This document shows positions 48,410 to 60,897 of a DNA stretch of 64,000 bases, piece after piece. The position numbers and the translations under genes were made by a program. The notes beneath the pieces were generated by a model. It saw only the letters and a program-made list of their open reading frames with translations, was not told where the DNA came from and searched no databases. Position 1 is the first letter of the stretch; every line of letters begins with the position of its first letter. Location of the stretch: contig CM019214.1 of the NCBI GenBank assembly GCA_009741485.1, forward strand, positions 7,472,537 to 7,536,536. Reading direction: 5' to 3'. The DNA comes from Malurus cyaneus samueli (Eukaryota; Chordata; Aves; Passeriformes; Maluridae).

Positions 48410-49359
48410 TTTTCCCCAAACACGGGAGGGAGAGCTGTTCATATTGCACCAAAAAATGCCAAACAGTCCCTTTCTTCAGCAGGGTTCCAGACCAAGGGTT
48501 TCTTCCTTGTCTTGCAGCTTGAATAGACTGCAACACCAAGATTTCAACTCATGCAGTAACATACATGATATATTTCTTAAAAGCACACAGTTTACTCTTT
48601 GAAAGGTTTCTTTAAAATAATAAAAATCGTATTGATTGTTTTTTAATTCATCAGATGACAACAGCATGCATTCACCCCTCTTTTTTAATCATTCCTTTTC
48701 AGCAGAGAGATGCCATAAAACACAACATGCAATGTTGAACACCACAAGATGAAAAAATATCTGTCTCTCCCTCTTGTTCATGCAATGGATATTCTGTTTT
48801 CTCAGCCCTTTTTTATAGGGTTGCTTGTTCCCCCATTTTAATAAGACAGCCTGTAATAATCAAAGCTGAAAAGCACACACAAGCCACTCAGCCTGTTGTG
48901 TTTGTATGTGGGAGACAGACAAGTGGCTGCTCAGACAGATTTTGTAGAAGCTTCATCCTCTAGACATTTTATGAAGGGAAAGGGTTAATAAATGATGCAA
49001 CATGTGGAGACAGTGAGCAGAAACTCTGGTTATATTCATGCTACATTCAAAAGGCATCTTCAATTCTGAAATGCATGATCCATATAGAATTTATGGGACA
49101 TGAAGACTACAGAAGAATGAATTGCAGCTGGCATTGCTGCATGTAAAGAACAAATATCCTGAATAATACATATGATATGTTTCAAGGAAAATTCAGGTAC
49201 AAATTTTTTCTGGAAAATCAATAGTACACATCAAGTTTTCACATGTTTACTCACAAATTATATCTAGATAGTTATGAAGTTCCTGAAAACTATCACAATT
49301 TCCTAGTCAACAAAATCATTGAACAGATAAGTCACAATCTTTGAAACAATGCTTATACG

Positions 49360-49575
49360 AAGAGATGATAACAGAACTAGAGAAGATAGAGAAGAGAGAG
49401 ACAGGAGAAAAAGAAAAAAGAAAAAGGGAGAAGAAAGAAGAAAAAGAAAGAAAAGAAGAAAGAAGAAAGAAAGAAGAAGGAAAGAAAGAGAAAGAAAGAA
49501 AGAAAGAAGAAAGAAAGAAGACAAGAAAGAAAAGAAATGAAAGAAAGAAAGAAGAAAAGAAAAGAAAAGAAAGAT
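49360..49575 (+). repeat. (GAAA)n microsatellite (copy C)
   Basis: A purine-only (with rare exceptions) array of GAAA, GAAGAAA and GGAAAGAAAG units. Lys/Glu/Arg-rich and Ser/Phe/Leu-rich open frames on the two strands are by-products. The counterpart is at 60,200-60,408, with a different unit order. Confidence 0.95.
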
Positions 49576-50055
49576 TTTGTAGCTTAGAAGGAAATTGAGA
49601 AGTCAATAATCAAGAAGATGTCTGAATGAAATGTTATGAGTTATTGAGTTATTGAGACTCCTGTTTGAGCAAGTTATTGAATTTTGTTCTCAATGAAGAC
49701 CATTCCCAACTGAAGAGCCTGCAGTCAGTGGCTTTCCCACTGTCAAAAATGTCTAATCACACCACCTAGGGTGCACTCTCCAGATCTCCAGACAGGTTAC
49801 TTTTCACAAGAAAATCTGTCCAATTATGGGAAATAAACAAGACAAAAGCAAAGATCCACCTATACATCACAGATACCACCAGCAGCAGGCAAAACATTTT
49901 ATTCTTGTAGTTATAGGTAAAAATAGAGACAAAAGTTTCAGTTACATGTTTGGGTTCCTAGTCCTGGGTTGATTTTGAATCCAACAAGTGCTGCCAATTA
50001 CAAGAGATTTCATGACATGAAGTTTTAGGGTGGTTGCACAAAACAAACAAAAGCC

Positions 50056-52440
50056 ATGATCTCAATTATGTCCTGGCACAATGGAGTAGTCTTGGTGGAA
50101 TTCCGTTCAAGACTAACTTGAGCAAAGAACAAACAACATGTTCTGCTAATTATAAAATTTTGAACAACATAATTCTAAGCATGGTCTTTAAGTATTATTA
50201 GAGGCAATCACGACCTCACAGCCCTCTCATCCACACTCAAGCAATCTCCCTCTAGTGAAGATATATACTGTACTAATGTCTCATAAGATCTAGTATAATA
50301 TAAAGTGAATAAAGACAGATATGACCACACTGTTCTCTTTAAAAGCCATAATTTAGTACATAAAGACATTATTCGTGATCCAATCTACTTTTGGATATAA
50401 ATTATTAAAAGCTCAAATTGAACGAGTTATATATATAAGAACGCTACCTCCCACATACACCACCAGAGCAGATAAGTATTGTAGTTTTTATAATTAGTCA
50501 CAAACTTATCTAATAGCGTCAGGATTATTGGAGAGAGTCTACTGGGCTGAAAACATCGAGGCGTCATCAGCTATATAGAAATTGTGCTTGACCTGTCCTT
50601 GCTAAGCTAAATAAAGATAGAAGAGAGTATAATAATGGGAACTAAAGCTATAATTGCTCCAATCGAATGAACTATGACTGTTAGCTCAACTGAGTTCCAT
50701 TCCTTAATAACATGACCTAACATCGATACATCGTCCGAGAGTGAAGTTGGATGGCTTGTACAATATCACAGCGCTATCTATGCTGCTGTTAAAATTATTA
50801 ATGACACACCAGCATAGCTCATATATCAGAGCTAGCTGCAGCCATCCAGCCAATGTAAAGCAACCTTGTTGTCTAGATTCGGAGTTGAACTTGGACTCTT
50901 ACGACTACGAATACAACATACACGATTTGAGATCTCCTTCTGAACCACGCTAATCATCTAACTAGAACATAGAGACACATGAAAAGATATTGTAGGTTAA
51001 ATATAAATTTTACATGTATAAATAATACAGATGGTACTATCCTAAACTAGGCAGAATAATATTGGGTGAAACGTAAATACCTGTATCTGACAAGTGTGAT
51101 ATAAGTGGAAAAAAGACATGCGAACTTCGGCTGATTATATCACATTGATCCAGCATGGCTGAATAAATACGCGCAGAGAACTGTGATGAGCATATGCCTT
51201 GATAATCAGTGGACGGCAGCTATATATAGTCTAATATCTACTTACTATCGAACAGAGTTGTCTAGAGTGTAAGATGATGAAGCTGACCTATAATGTCAAT
51301 GTACAAACGCAGAGCACAGCTATTTCCAAGTCTGGTGTATCTGAGATAAAAAACATTCCTTACCTTTCAAGATTGGAAACCATACACAGAGTTATTCTAT
51401 AAAGAGGATGCAAATATAGCAGTAAGCCGTACTACACATGATGTGATTTACGTCTATAATTTGTTCACGAGTCCTCTTAATGTATCTATCATCAAACCCC
51501 GTACTTCTCCTCACTCTTCATACTCAGCGCATCTCCAGCGCACTAGTGCCTGCTCTGTGATATACACTCATACTAAATAATATAAAGACTGACAGCTACA
51601 CATCTATCTATATGTACAGAAACCTAAGTCCAAGTTTGGTGACTCATGTACCTAACTGTTGTCTTTGTATCTAATTCTCACTAACAAACAATGAGAAGCT
51701 CACCTCTGGTATCTGATCATGAATATAGAACGTGGGCCTAGAGACATTTCTCCAGACTAGGAAATCAACAATGATATAACTTCACCAACCACGACGCATA
51801 GATATATCTATTATCCAGTGGACAAGGATATTAAGTCTCTAACAAGAGCCTATGCCAGGAGCGCGTCGCTGAGAATGAGATTCTGTGATATACCCAGCAT
51901 TAAGTCTTGGAACGTCTATATGAAGTAATATATAATCTGTTCGTAACCCAAGATTACTCAGTGTCTAAGATATTTTCTAATAGATGTCAGTGATTCAGTC
52001 TCCAATTCTGCATCATCAGTTGAGTACTCTTCTTGTGTTGCCAACCCATTTGCAGCCCTGAGAAGCTCAGTTACCCCAAAGAGTTGTTGCGTTTACTACA
52101 TACTAACTATCTTACCAAGACATAAGAATATTTATAAGCATATTTTCAAGGTGTATCCTCCTCTACTCGCCTTCCTCTCCGAGAGCAACCATGAAACATA
52201 TCTCTACATTATTATAGTGAGTGCCCACAACAAATCATGTGAGGACTTCTCTAGGGTCGTGAGAAAAAGTTCGTCTGCCCAAACAGGTGGAGCCCCAGGG
52301 AACCACTATGCCTGCTAACTGCAGATGAGCTCTCAACACAAGTATCATGCAGATATCAGCCTAAGGAAAAACAGAAGGTTATATGTGTTGTATTGGCCCC
52401 AGAGGGCTAGAGTCTCACTCCAATACAGCGAATGGTTACT
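50056..52440. other. Scrambled low-quality homologue of 60,898-62,345
   Basis: Short exact anchors occur in the same order as in copy D: AGAACGCTACC (50,439; D 61,141), GGCTGAAAACATCGAGG (50,545; D 61,229), GAGACATTTCTCCAGAC (51,741; D 62,038) and GAGCTCTCAACACA (52,327; D 62,299). Between anchors the bases look randomly inserted and changed, making C about 1.6 times longer than D. CpG is raised: 6 in 51,121-51,300 against 1 in the matching 61,621-61,800. This is best read as uncorrected single-read sequence placed in a gap. No gene should be called here. Confidence 0.8.
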
Positions 52441-53930
52441 CAATAGTTTGCCTCAGATCTTACTCTCCTTCCTTTCTTTGCCCTTTTTCTCCTCTCATTT
52501 CTCCTTGGTTTTTAGTTGGTTGGCTTTTACCTTAATTCCAATTTTAACTTACCATCTAAAATCTCTCAGCCAGGAGAAATGTTTGTATTCTAAGAATGTC
52601 ACAAGAATTGGTAAGGTCCTACTTATAAAACATTACAATCACATATTCATGTTCTTTCTTCTTTCCTTAACCCTATGCTCTTCTGCGAGGTACCAGCGTG
52701 TTCCCTTTCTTATCCAGTTCCTATGTGGTGGGCTTTGCAAAAATGATTACTTTATTTTCCTCACAATTTTAAAATCAACTATACTTTTTTTTCTCCTTTT
52801 CGGTTTCTATTTTCTTCTTATGTCAAGTCTTTTTCCAGCAAATCTTTTTTATTTTTTTTTTCTGATATGACTTAGGATTTGTACAATATCCCAGCATTGT
52901 TTAAATTAAACACTATAAATTGACTGTCTGTTGTAAATATGTAATATTGTGTCCCAAGGCTGCTAGGAAAAAAAAAAAAAAAAAAAAAAACAAACTCATA
53001 AATCAAATTCAACCAAACTTCACAAGTGGAAAACATAAAGTATGAACTTTATTGATGGTGTCTGTATCCATGAGTATTCACACAGCAGTTATTAAATTCC
53101 CGAAATCCTATCCCAAAATAGATTATAATCAGAGCACAATCTCTGACTGGTTTCTTGGAATATTTTTTTTCCCTTTGATTCATTCAAGATCTAGATTTGG
53201 AACTTGGCAGAAATGTTCCTTGGCAGGCTATTACTGGTAATGCTATATTGAATGATATCGGGGATGAAACTACTCAGATTCGATTACCACTACAGTGTAT
53301 TATTCCCGGAAGCAGGAGGGAATGCTGCATGCTCCTAGACATGGTCTAAATACAGCCTAAGCTGAATCACAAGAATCAACCAAAAATTATGCACAATCAG
53401 GTACATTACCCAATTAATCAAAGAATCCTTGATCTAGCGATGTGCTTCTTGCACTTAAAGAAAGAAAAGTTCTGATAGTCCTGCTATCAGTGGGATACTA
53501 AGAAATTGAGATGTGTGGGTTGTCAAATATTTTCCGTGACAAAGATCTGATCAAGTAATTATCTGAAACAAATGCTGGGTCCAATTTATGCTACCCAGAC
53601 CCTTTTAGAATTCACCAGAGGATGATTTTGGCAGCTGTCAGTAAGAAAACAAGAGAATGAGTTGGGAAACATTAATAAAAGTTGAAAACAACAACTTCTG
53701 AAACATTTGAATGGTCATTCACATCCATGCAAAGAGTTTGCCAGATGAAAAAGTAAGAAAGTGGGCTGATGGGTGATAATCCGCCAAACATAAGGCTCCG
53801 TTCTCTAAGACATGGCAATAGAGAATTATGGAGAACCACACATGCGTGAATCTCCCTGGAACTCTTCTTTCAGAACAAACCCATCTGAGGCCAACTGAAT
53901 GCTATAGACCGTCTTCCTTTTTTCTAGATT
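52441..53930. other. Unique insert inside the noisy region
   Basis: About 1.5 kb with more normal-looking, CpG-poor, AT-rich composition and no counterpart between the anchors at 62,299 and 62,671 of copy D. It includes T-rich stretches (52,780-52,862) and a poly(A) at 52,968-52,990. A 181-codon open frame starts at 52,325 in the noisy part and runs into it, rich in Phe/Leu/Ser; I regard it as chance. Confidence 0.55.
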
Positions 53931-54480
53931 CTATCAAGGCACTCAGTGTCATCGTCGCGTAAGACACAGAGGTAGTTCCTTGAACCGCCGGTTCAGTCGT
54001 TATATACTATGACACAGCCTCGATGACCTTTAGGCATTAATAACACACAGAAATCAGAACTTCTCTCCATTTTGGTTTATTATACTACTCTTGAGCAAAG
54101 AAAGCACTATAGGCAACTCCATTTGCTCACAACTGATGCGCGCAGAGCGGTAATAGGCATTCGGAACCGCATGTAGAACTACTGGTCGCCACACCAAGCT
54201 GGAGCACGTACAACGATTGGTATAGCAGATGATAACATCTCCTACTGACCAAATAGAGCGCCTGGCGAGGTGAATCCTTCACTATACCCTCGCAACTTGG
54301 ACAAAAAATACTTAGAGTGGAAGAATTGTCCACGTCCAACAATTACACAGCACTGCTCCTCATACCATGCTTTTTCTTCTTCGCACTGGACCTATATCCT
54401 ACGCCACATGCTTCCTAGATACTAGCTAGCGATGTGCCAAGTCTGTGGACCGATCTCGATACACATTTCTCACAAGCATC
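53931..54480. other. Second scrambled patch, homologous to ~62,560-62,850
   Basis: The sequence has many CpGs (for example GATGCGCGCAGAGCGG at 54,136) and shares the 22-base anchor starting ACAATTACACAGCACTG with D (54,339-54,360; D 62,671-62,692). Just upstream, GCCTGGCGAGGTGAA aligns loosely with GCCTGGTGAGATGAA of D. It has the same character as 50,056-52,440. Confidence 0.65.
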
Positions 54481-55494
54481 ATAGCTATTATCATGCTTTG
54501 CAGGAGGAGTCAGTTCTCAATCTGCATATTGCCAAGAATTCTGTCTTCTATTACTGAAACATCCTGGGTTTGCAATCTTCCTCTTCCTTACTATTGGTGT
54601 ACTCCATGTGTCCTCTTTTTTTTTATTCTCTTACTCATATTTATTATTGTTTTTTATGAAATGTAACTGCAACTCTCTATGTCAACAAATAAATCTATTC
54701 TAAACATAGACCTTCATGCACATACAGAAAAATTATCTTACAAAGTATAATACTAAGTGTAAGGTTTTTCTCTTAAAACCTTTATTTGTCTTTCATATAT
54801 GTTGTTCACAAGAATATGTACAAGGTACTAGAGCAGATGATTTTTAGCTTAAAAGACACTTTTTGTCACACAGAAACCTAAAAAAACACTCAGAAAGAAA
54901 GCCTGGACCTCGCCAACGAGTTGCGAATTAAGGATCTGGGATAAGGATTGTGCAGAAGAAAAAGGCACCATTCGGTCTTAGAAGTTGAATCTTGTGATTT
55001 CTATGAATTTATACTCCCATCTTTTTCTACTCACATGTGGCAGTTATTAAAAGTTTTTAATGACAAAACTAATGACAGTTGGCAGTCTCTTTTAAGTAGC
55101 TTTTACTCACTTGTGAACACAGTATTAAGAATAGTTGACTTTGTGCAAAAAAAAAAAAGGCCTTATATATCTGAGGTAAACACTTAGATCTTCTTCAAAA
55201 CATCACAAAGAGAATGATTCCAGATTTTTAAACCTGTGCCCTAAATCGCTGTGCCTTGTATTTTAGCACTAGAGGAGTTCCTACACTGGCTGGGAGGCAG
55301 CGTGTGTGCTTGTTCTGTCTATCTCTGTTTTGGAAGTTGTGATAGCACTGATGTGACATTCTAGAGGACTTAAAAAATCACAGATCCTGTTGCATTGTAA
55401 CTCTTCCAACCTTTATTTTAATTTTTTTTGTCTTCTGAGAACATCCATAGCTACATGTTAGTAGATGTAAACAAGAATGAAGAAGGTCAAGAAA
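54481..55494. other. Unique DNA before the 25-N gap
   Basis: AT-rich sequence with no gene or recognised repeat, apart from a short A12 run near 55,148. It abuts the gap. Confidence 0.5.
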
Positions 55495-55519
55495 NNNNNN
55501 NNNNNNNNNNNNNNNNNNN
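55495..55519. other. 25-N assembly gap
   Basis: Exactly 25 Ns, a conventional fixed-size placeholder. Copy D starts within about 25 bases of its right edge. Confidence 0.98.
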
Positions 55520-56291
55520 TACCTCCAGGTGTTTCGAAGAGGTCATCAGCTTTGGTCTCAGCTAGCAAAATAACATGATCACAGTCTGAATTATGAAAGC
55601 ACTATTTCCTTTAATTCACTCTCTTTGGAAGTCATCGGTGCTACAGAGGTTCACTGCCATAACAAATGAGAATATACTGAATTGCCATAACACCTGAGAG
55701 CAGTAGGAAGGAACCCTTCATAATGCACCTTTACAGAAACCAGCCGTGTGTCTAAACTGAGCAAAGGTGTTTGCACAGAACACACAGCAAACCAGCTCAT
55801 GCTTGAGAAAAAGCTTTGTTTCTGAGTGACTGGGCTTATAAACATCAACACACACACTTGAATACCCTATACATTTACTTTGCTTAGATAATGCTAAGTA
55901 GTAAAGCTGTCAAAAATGGTTATAATTTAAGTGAGCATTCAGGATGGATGTTCTATATCGGTACCACTGCTGAGGCTAAATTTTAGGTGGTAATTATAAT
56001 GTTGATCATCTGAGATGAGAGTGTATCATAAAAAATACTCAAAACCCCAACAATTAATGCTTAAAACCAAAATCCTTTACAAAACTGTCATAAGAAAATA
56101 TAAACATTAAATCTTTACTTGAGAGTGAGAAATGTACATTGCAAAATGTTATAAAACAAAACTCAGAAATTAATTGCTATTTAGGGCAATTTTTTTTAAA
56201 TTTCTGAATTAATTTAATTAAATTCTGCATCACAGCAAAAACAAAAAAAAAAAAACAAAAAAAAAAAAAAAAAGCAAGGGAGGGAATATAA

Positions 56292-56608
56292 CATAGAATG
56301 ACTTAATCATGGAATCATGTTTATATGTTGAAAACTTCTAAGATTCATTGAGTCCAACTGTTAACCAAGCACTACCAGTCCAACAAACCATGTCCCAAAT
56401 GCCATTTCTACACATCTTACAAATACCTCCAGGAATGTTGATTCCACCACTTCCCTGGGCAGTCTGTTCAATGTTTGGCAACGCTACTGATGATGAAATT
56501 TTTTAATATCTGAACTAACCTTCCCTGCTGCGACTTGAAGCTATTTCCTCTTGCCCTATAATTTTTTACTTGGGAGAAGACATATTCTGACAAATTCCCC
56601 CTTTTGAA
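56292..56608 (-). mobile_element. CR1 LINE fragment, minus strand (copy D)
   Basis: Duplicate of the CR1 piece at 45,586-45,905, with the same truncation point and orientation. It differs by several one-base deletions (for example CACTACCAGTCCA against CACTACCAGGTCCA). Confidence 0.9.
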
Positions 56609-57355
56609 TTTTTTAAAGAGAGGTAAAAAATTAATTAATAATCTTTGATATTTGTCAGTCCTTCACCTCCAAGTGTCAAGTATTGCCTACATCAGAACAC
56701 TGTTCTGGAAACTTTGCTCCCTATGGCTTTTATATTGTTTAATTCCTCTTATCCTGGACTGCCAGGAGATGAAAAAGACCATCCCTAATTTTAAATTTAG
56801 TCAGGACACAGCCAGCAAACAAAGAAAGACATAATAAGTGAGCACTAGAAGCTTATGGGCCCTAGACTAGATGCCTCTAGACTGGAGGAGACTTCATACT
56901 TCTGGGAATTTATCGGTCCCACTGAATAGGAGCAACTGCTGAAGATCTGAGCCTTAATGAATGCCAGCAGATGGGTGAAGGGGGCCATAATGAGGGTAAG
57001 AGCAGTTATAACTATTGGAATCCTCTGTTCATCGCTACTTGGCACAGATAGAGTTGTACTGAAAGCTTTTTACTGGGCAACAAACAGTGACTTTCTACAG
57101 TGGAGCCTGGACACGTCCGTAACTTTATTCCAATATGTATTATTGGATTTATCTCATACATCAATTATATCTAATGAAGAAGAATTTTTAAGTGCTCATC
57201 TTGACACGCAGGTGATTCTTACTAAAGAAATCAGCTCTCCCTGCTGGTTAAACAAGTGATCTATCTATGGCACTGAGTTTACTTCATTTTATCTGATGGA
57301 AGAATCTTGTTGCAGAGCTAATGGCTGAGAGATAACTCACTAACTTCTCCAACTC

Positions 57356-57468
57356 AAGCGACAAAAAAAAAATAAAACCACAGTTGGTTTATTTAAGAAA
57401 TACATTTAAACCAAACAAAAGAAAAAATCAACCAAAAAAAAACCCAGAATGAAGTATAAAAGTATAAA
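57356..57468 (+). other. 113-base A-rich piece present only in D
   Basis: It contains two A9-type runs and several AACCAAAA motifs. In C it is replaced by a single N. It is probably real sequence dropped from C because the homopolymers broke the assembly. Confidence 0.8.
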
Positions 57469-58939
57469 TCATGAACAGAATATATGCAGAATATATCACA
57501 GAAAAATTATGTTATTGCAAAAGAAACAAAAAGCAAACACTTGTCTCCAGTAGCTAATACAATGTAAGTGCTATTCAGAGAGCAGTTACTGCTTTTCTAC
57601 AAGTGCTGGAGCACCTCCACAAACAGTCTGAAGCTCTATTCTGCTGAGAGTGTCTCCATGAATAAAAACCTTTGTCCATTGAGCTGAACAGCAGGAGATA
57701 CCAGCTCTGAGCATGTAGACAGGTTATCTGTTTGATAACAGCTTACAACGTGTAGCAGACACAAATTATTACTTTGGTACTTACTGTCACGAGAGTTACT
57801 GTAAAGGCAAATTATTTGGTAGCCCTACACATATGATTATAGCATCATGTTAGAAGTAATCTTCATTACAAAAGAAGTGCTTTCTTCATCATAATCCTTC
57901 CTTTGCAGATACTCCTGACACTTTTTGGGAGGGGTGTAGCATTTAGTGGATTGAAGAGTCAGCATTCTTCACAGATTGATGGCAAACGGGTTTTTACAGG
58001 TAACCAAAGTGATTTCTGAGATACGTGAACATATGAAAATATATTTTTCAATATTTCAGAAAGATCATGATTTGTTACCTGCCACTTGAGTAGACAAAAA
58101 GAGACTTACACGTTCAGTCTGATTTTTGGATCAGTCAAAATGTGGTTTTAATTCTCTTGCAAAGTGGCAACTAGGGACTGCTTTGGCTTACAGCATGAGA
58201 TGCAGAAACCTGAGGCAAAAAAAAAAACAAAGGTCCTTACTTTTACACTGGTGACAGTTTCCGAGCAGAGCTAGGTTAAGTGCAAGACTAAATTATATCT
58301 GTATCCAATGTGCCAAGAACGTCAACATCAATCTGCCCCACCTGAAAAGAGAATTGGCCAGAAATTCAATACCGTTCAAGACTGGTTTCTCAGTTACCTG
58401 CCAGGCACTGTTTTCACTTCTCAGGGCATCATTTAGCTTGAAACACTTTGTGTACATTTAAATATATAAGCACAAATAGTACAGTTATTAAAATCCCATT
58501 CATCTTTTGCAGTACTTCCTGTCACTGAGGCATAAAATAAAGTAGCAATGATGAAACACAGCTTACTGCCTGACCTGAAAAGACTGCTGGATTTGACAGG
58601 AGCAGACCAGTCAAGAATTAACACCTAAACTATTAGATTAGAAGCATTGCCAGGTAATTAGGATCATTTAAAAAAAAAAAAAAACTTGAGAAGCATCCAT
58701 ACATTTGACCAAAAAGATGAGATTTACTTACCTTCATGGGTGAGGGACTGCTCTTACAAGTTGGGTCAGTATGAAAAAAAGCAGACAATGTTCAAAAAGC
58801 GTGGATAAACAGCTTTGTTTGTAGTCCCAGAAAAGATGCTGTGTGTGTAATATTATTTTTCTGCAAAATCTCTAGATTTCTTGAATGGGTAGAGACAGGT
58901 GACTGACCCCACTCCATTTTCTGTGGCTGCAGCCACACC

Positions 58940-59195
58940 TTGAGTCCTGTGTGCAGTTTGGGGCACCACAATACAAGAAGGATATAAAACTATTAAAGAG
59001 GGTCCAGAGGAGAGCTACAAACGTTGTGAAGGATCTCCAGTAAAATGATATGAGAAGCAGCTGAGGTCACTTGTCTTGTTCAGCCTCTGGCACATGGTGT
59101 GGCTCTGGGGGTTGTGCTATGCAGGGTCAGGAGCTGAACTTTGGGCAGTCCTTGTGGGTCCCATCCAGCTCAGGATATTCTATGATTCTGTGAAC
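58940..59195 (+). mobile_element. CR1 LINE 3' end (copy D)
   Basis: Duplicate of 48,145-48,409, ending in ATTCTATGATTCTGTG at 59,177-59,192. It is almost identical to the C copy. Confidence 0.92.
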
Positions 59196-60199
59196 TTTTC
59201 CCCAAACACGGGAGGGAGAGCTGTTCATATTGCACCAAAAAATGCCAAACAGTCCCTTTCTTCAGCAGGGTTCCAGACCAAGGGTTTCTTCCTTGTCTTG
59301 CAGCTTGAATAGACTGCAACACCAAGATTTCAACTCATGCAGTAACATACATGATATATTTCTTAAAAGCACACAGTTTACTCTTTGAAAGGTTTCTTTA
59401 AAATAATAAAAATCTTGTTGTTTTATTGAAATGTCATCAGATGACAACAGCATGCATTCACCCCTCTTTTTTAATCATCCTTTTCAGCAGAGAGATGCCA
59501 TAAAACACAACATGCAATGTTGAACACCACAAGATGAAAAAACATCTGTCTCTCCCTCTTGTTCATGCAATGGATATTCTTGTTTTCTCAGCCCTTTTTT
59601 ATAGGGTTGCTTGTTCCCCCATTTTAATAAGACAGCCTGTAATAATCAAAGCTGAAAAGCACACACAAGCCACTCAGCCTGGGTTTGTGTTTTGTATGTG
59701 GGAGACAGACAAGTGGCTGCTCAGACAGATTTTGTAGAAGCTTCATCCTCTAGACATTTTATGAAGGGAAAGGGTTAATAAATGATGCAACATGTGAGAC
59801 AGTGAGCAGAAACTCTGGTTATATTTCATGCTACATTCAAAAGGCATCTTCAATTCTGAAATGCATGATCCATATAGGATTTATGGGACATGAAGACTAC
59901 AGAAGAATGAATTGCAGCTTGGCATGCTGCATGTAAAGAACAAATATCCTGGAAATAAATACATCAGAATGTTTCAAGTGGCAAATTATTAAATTTTTCA
60001 GCTTTTTACTTCTAAAACAAATTATTTTTCTGGGAAATGACCAGAGGTAGAGCTAACACATCACAGTTTTCACATGTTTACTGCAGCAATTAATATCTGA
60101 GACATAGTATGAATTTGTTCCTGAATATAACTGTGACACAGATTTCCTGCTTTCCGAGACCAAAGTCATTGAACAAGACATCAGGTCACTAAATCTTAT

Positions 60200-60343
60200 A
60201 AGAGAGAGAGGAAGAGAGAGAAAGAGAGTGAGAGGAAAGAAAGAAAGAAGAAAAGAGAAAGAAAGAGGAAAGAAGAGGAAGAGAAAGAAAGAGAAAAGAG
60301 AAGAAAGAAAGAAAGAAAGAAGAAAGATAAAGAAAAAGGAGAA

Positions 60344-60395
<52 letters not shown>

Positions 60396-60408
60396 AAAGA
60401 AAAGAAAG
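60200..60408 (+). repeat. (GAAA)n microsatellite (copy D)
   Basis: Starts with a GAGAGAGAGGAA phase and ends with a clean (GAAA) run of about 13 units near 60,341-60,395. The counterpart in C is less regular. Confidence 0.95.
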
Positions 60409-60897
60409 ATTTTGTAGCTTAGAAGAGAAATTGAGAAGTCAATAATCAAGAAGATGTCTGAATTGAAATGTTATTGAGTTATTGAGTTATTGAGACTCCT
60501 GTTTGAGCAAGTTATTGAATTTTGTTCTCAATGAAGACCATTCCCAACTGAAGAGCCTGCAGTCAGTGGCTTTCCCACTGTCAAAAATGTCTAATCACAC
60601 CCACCTAGGGTGCACTCTCCAGATCTCCAGACAGGTTACTTTTCACAAGAAAATCTGTCCAATTATGGGAAATAAACAAGACAAAAGCAAAGATCCACCT
60701 ATACATCACAGATACCACCAGCAGCAGGCAAAACATTTTATTCTTGTAGTTATAGGTAAAAATAGAGACAAAAGTTTCAGTTACATGTTTGGGTTCCTAG
60801 TCCTGGGTTGATTTTGAATCCAACAAGTGCTGCCAATTACAAGAGATTTCATGACATGAAGTTTTAGGGTGGTTGCACAAAACAAACAAAAGCCACA

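Larger units (their letters stand above)
44833..50055 (+). repeat. Large duplication, copy C, well-preserved part
   Basis: Colinear with 55,543-60,897 (copy D) at a spacing of about 10.7-10.85 kb. Both carry a minus-strand CR1 piece, a plus-strand CR1 piece, the same A-rich tracts and the same (GAAA)n microsatellite. Differences are mainly one- and two-base indels, plus a 113-base piece of D that is missing at the single N of C (46,663). Divergence rises sharply in the ~220 bases before the microsatellite. No gene is seen. Confidence 0.93.
55543..60897 (+). repeat. Large duplication, copy D, well-preserved part
   Basis: Second copy of 44,833-50,055, starting just after the gap with TCATCAGCTTTGGTCTCAGC. 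It includes the two CR1 fragments, poly(A) tracts and the (GAAA)n array, plus the 113-base piece missing from C. The homology continues past 60,897 into a stretch where C is scrambled. D itself reads as normal sequence there. Confidence 0.93.

Noticed and set aside
49303..49606. Lys/Glu-rich and Ser/Phe/Leu-rich frames on the two strands
   Set aside because: By-products of the (GAAA)n microsatellite; the same applies at 60,189-60,449.
52325..52870. 181-codon hydrophobic open frame
   Set aside because: It starts in scrambled sequence and runs through T-rich DNA. The many Phe/Leu/Ser residues follow from base composition, and no membrane-protein family is recognisable.
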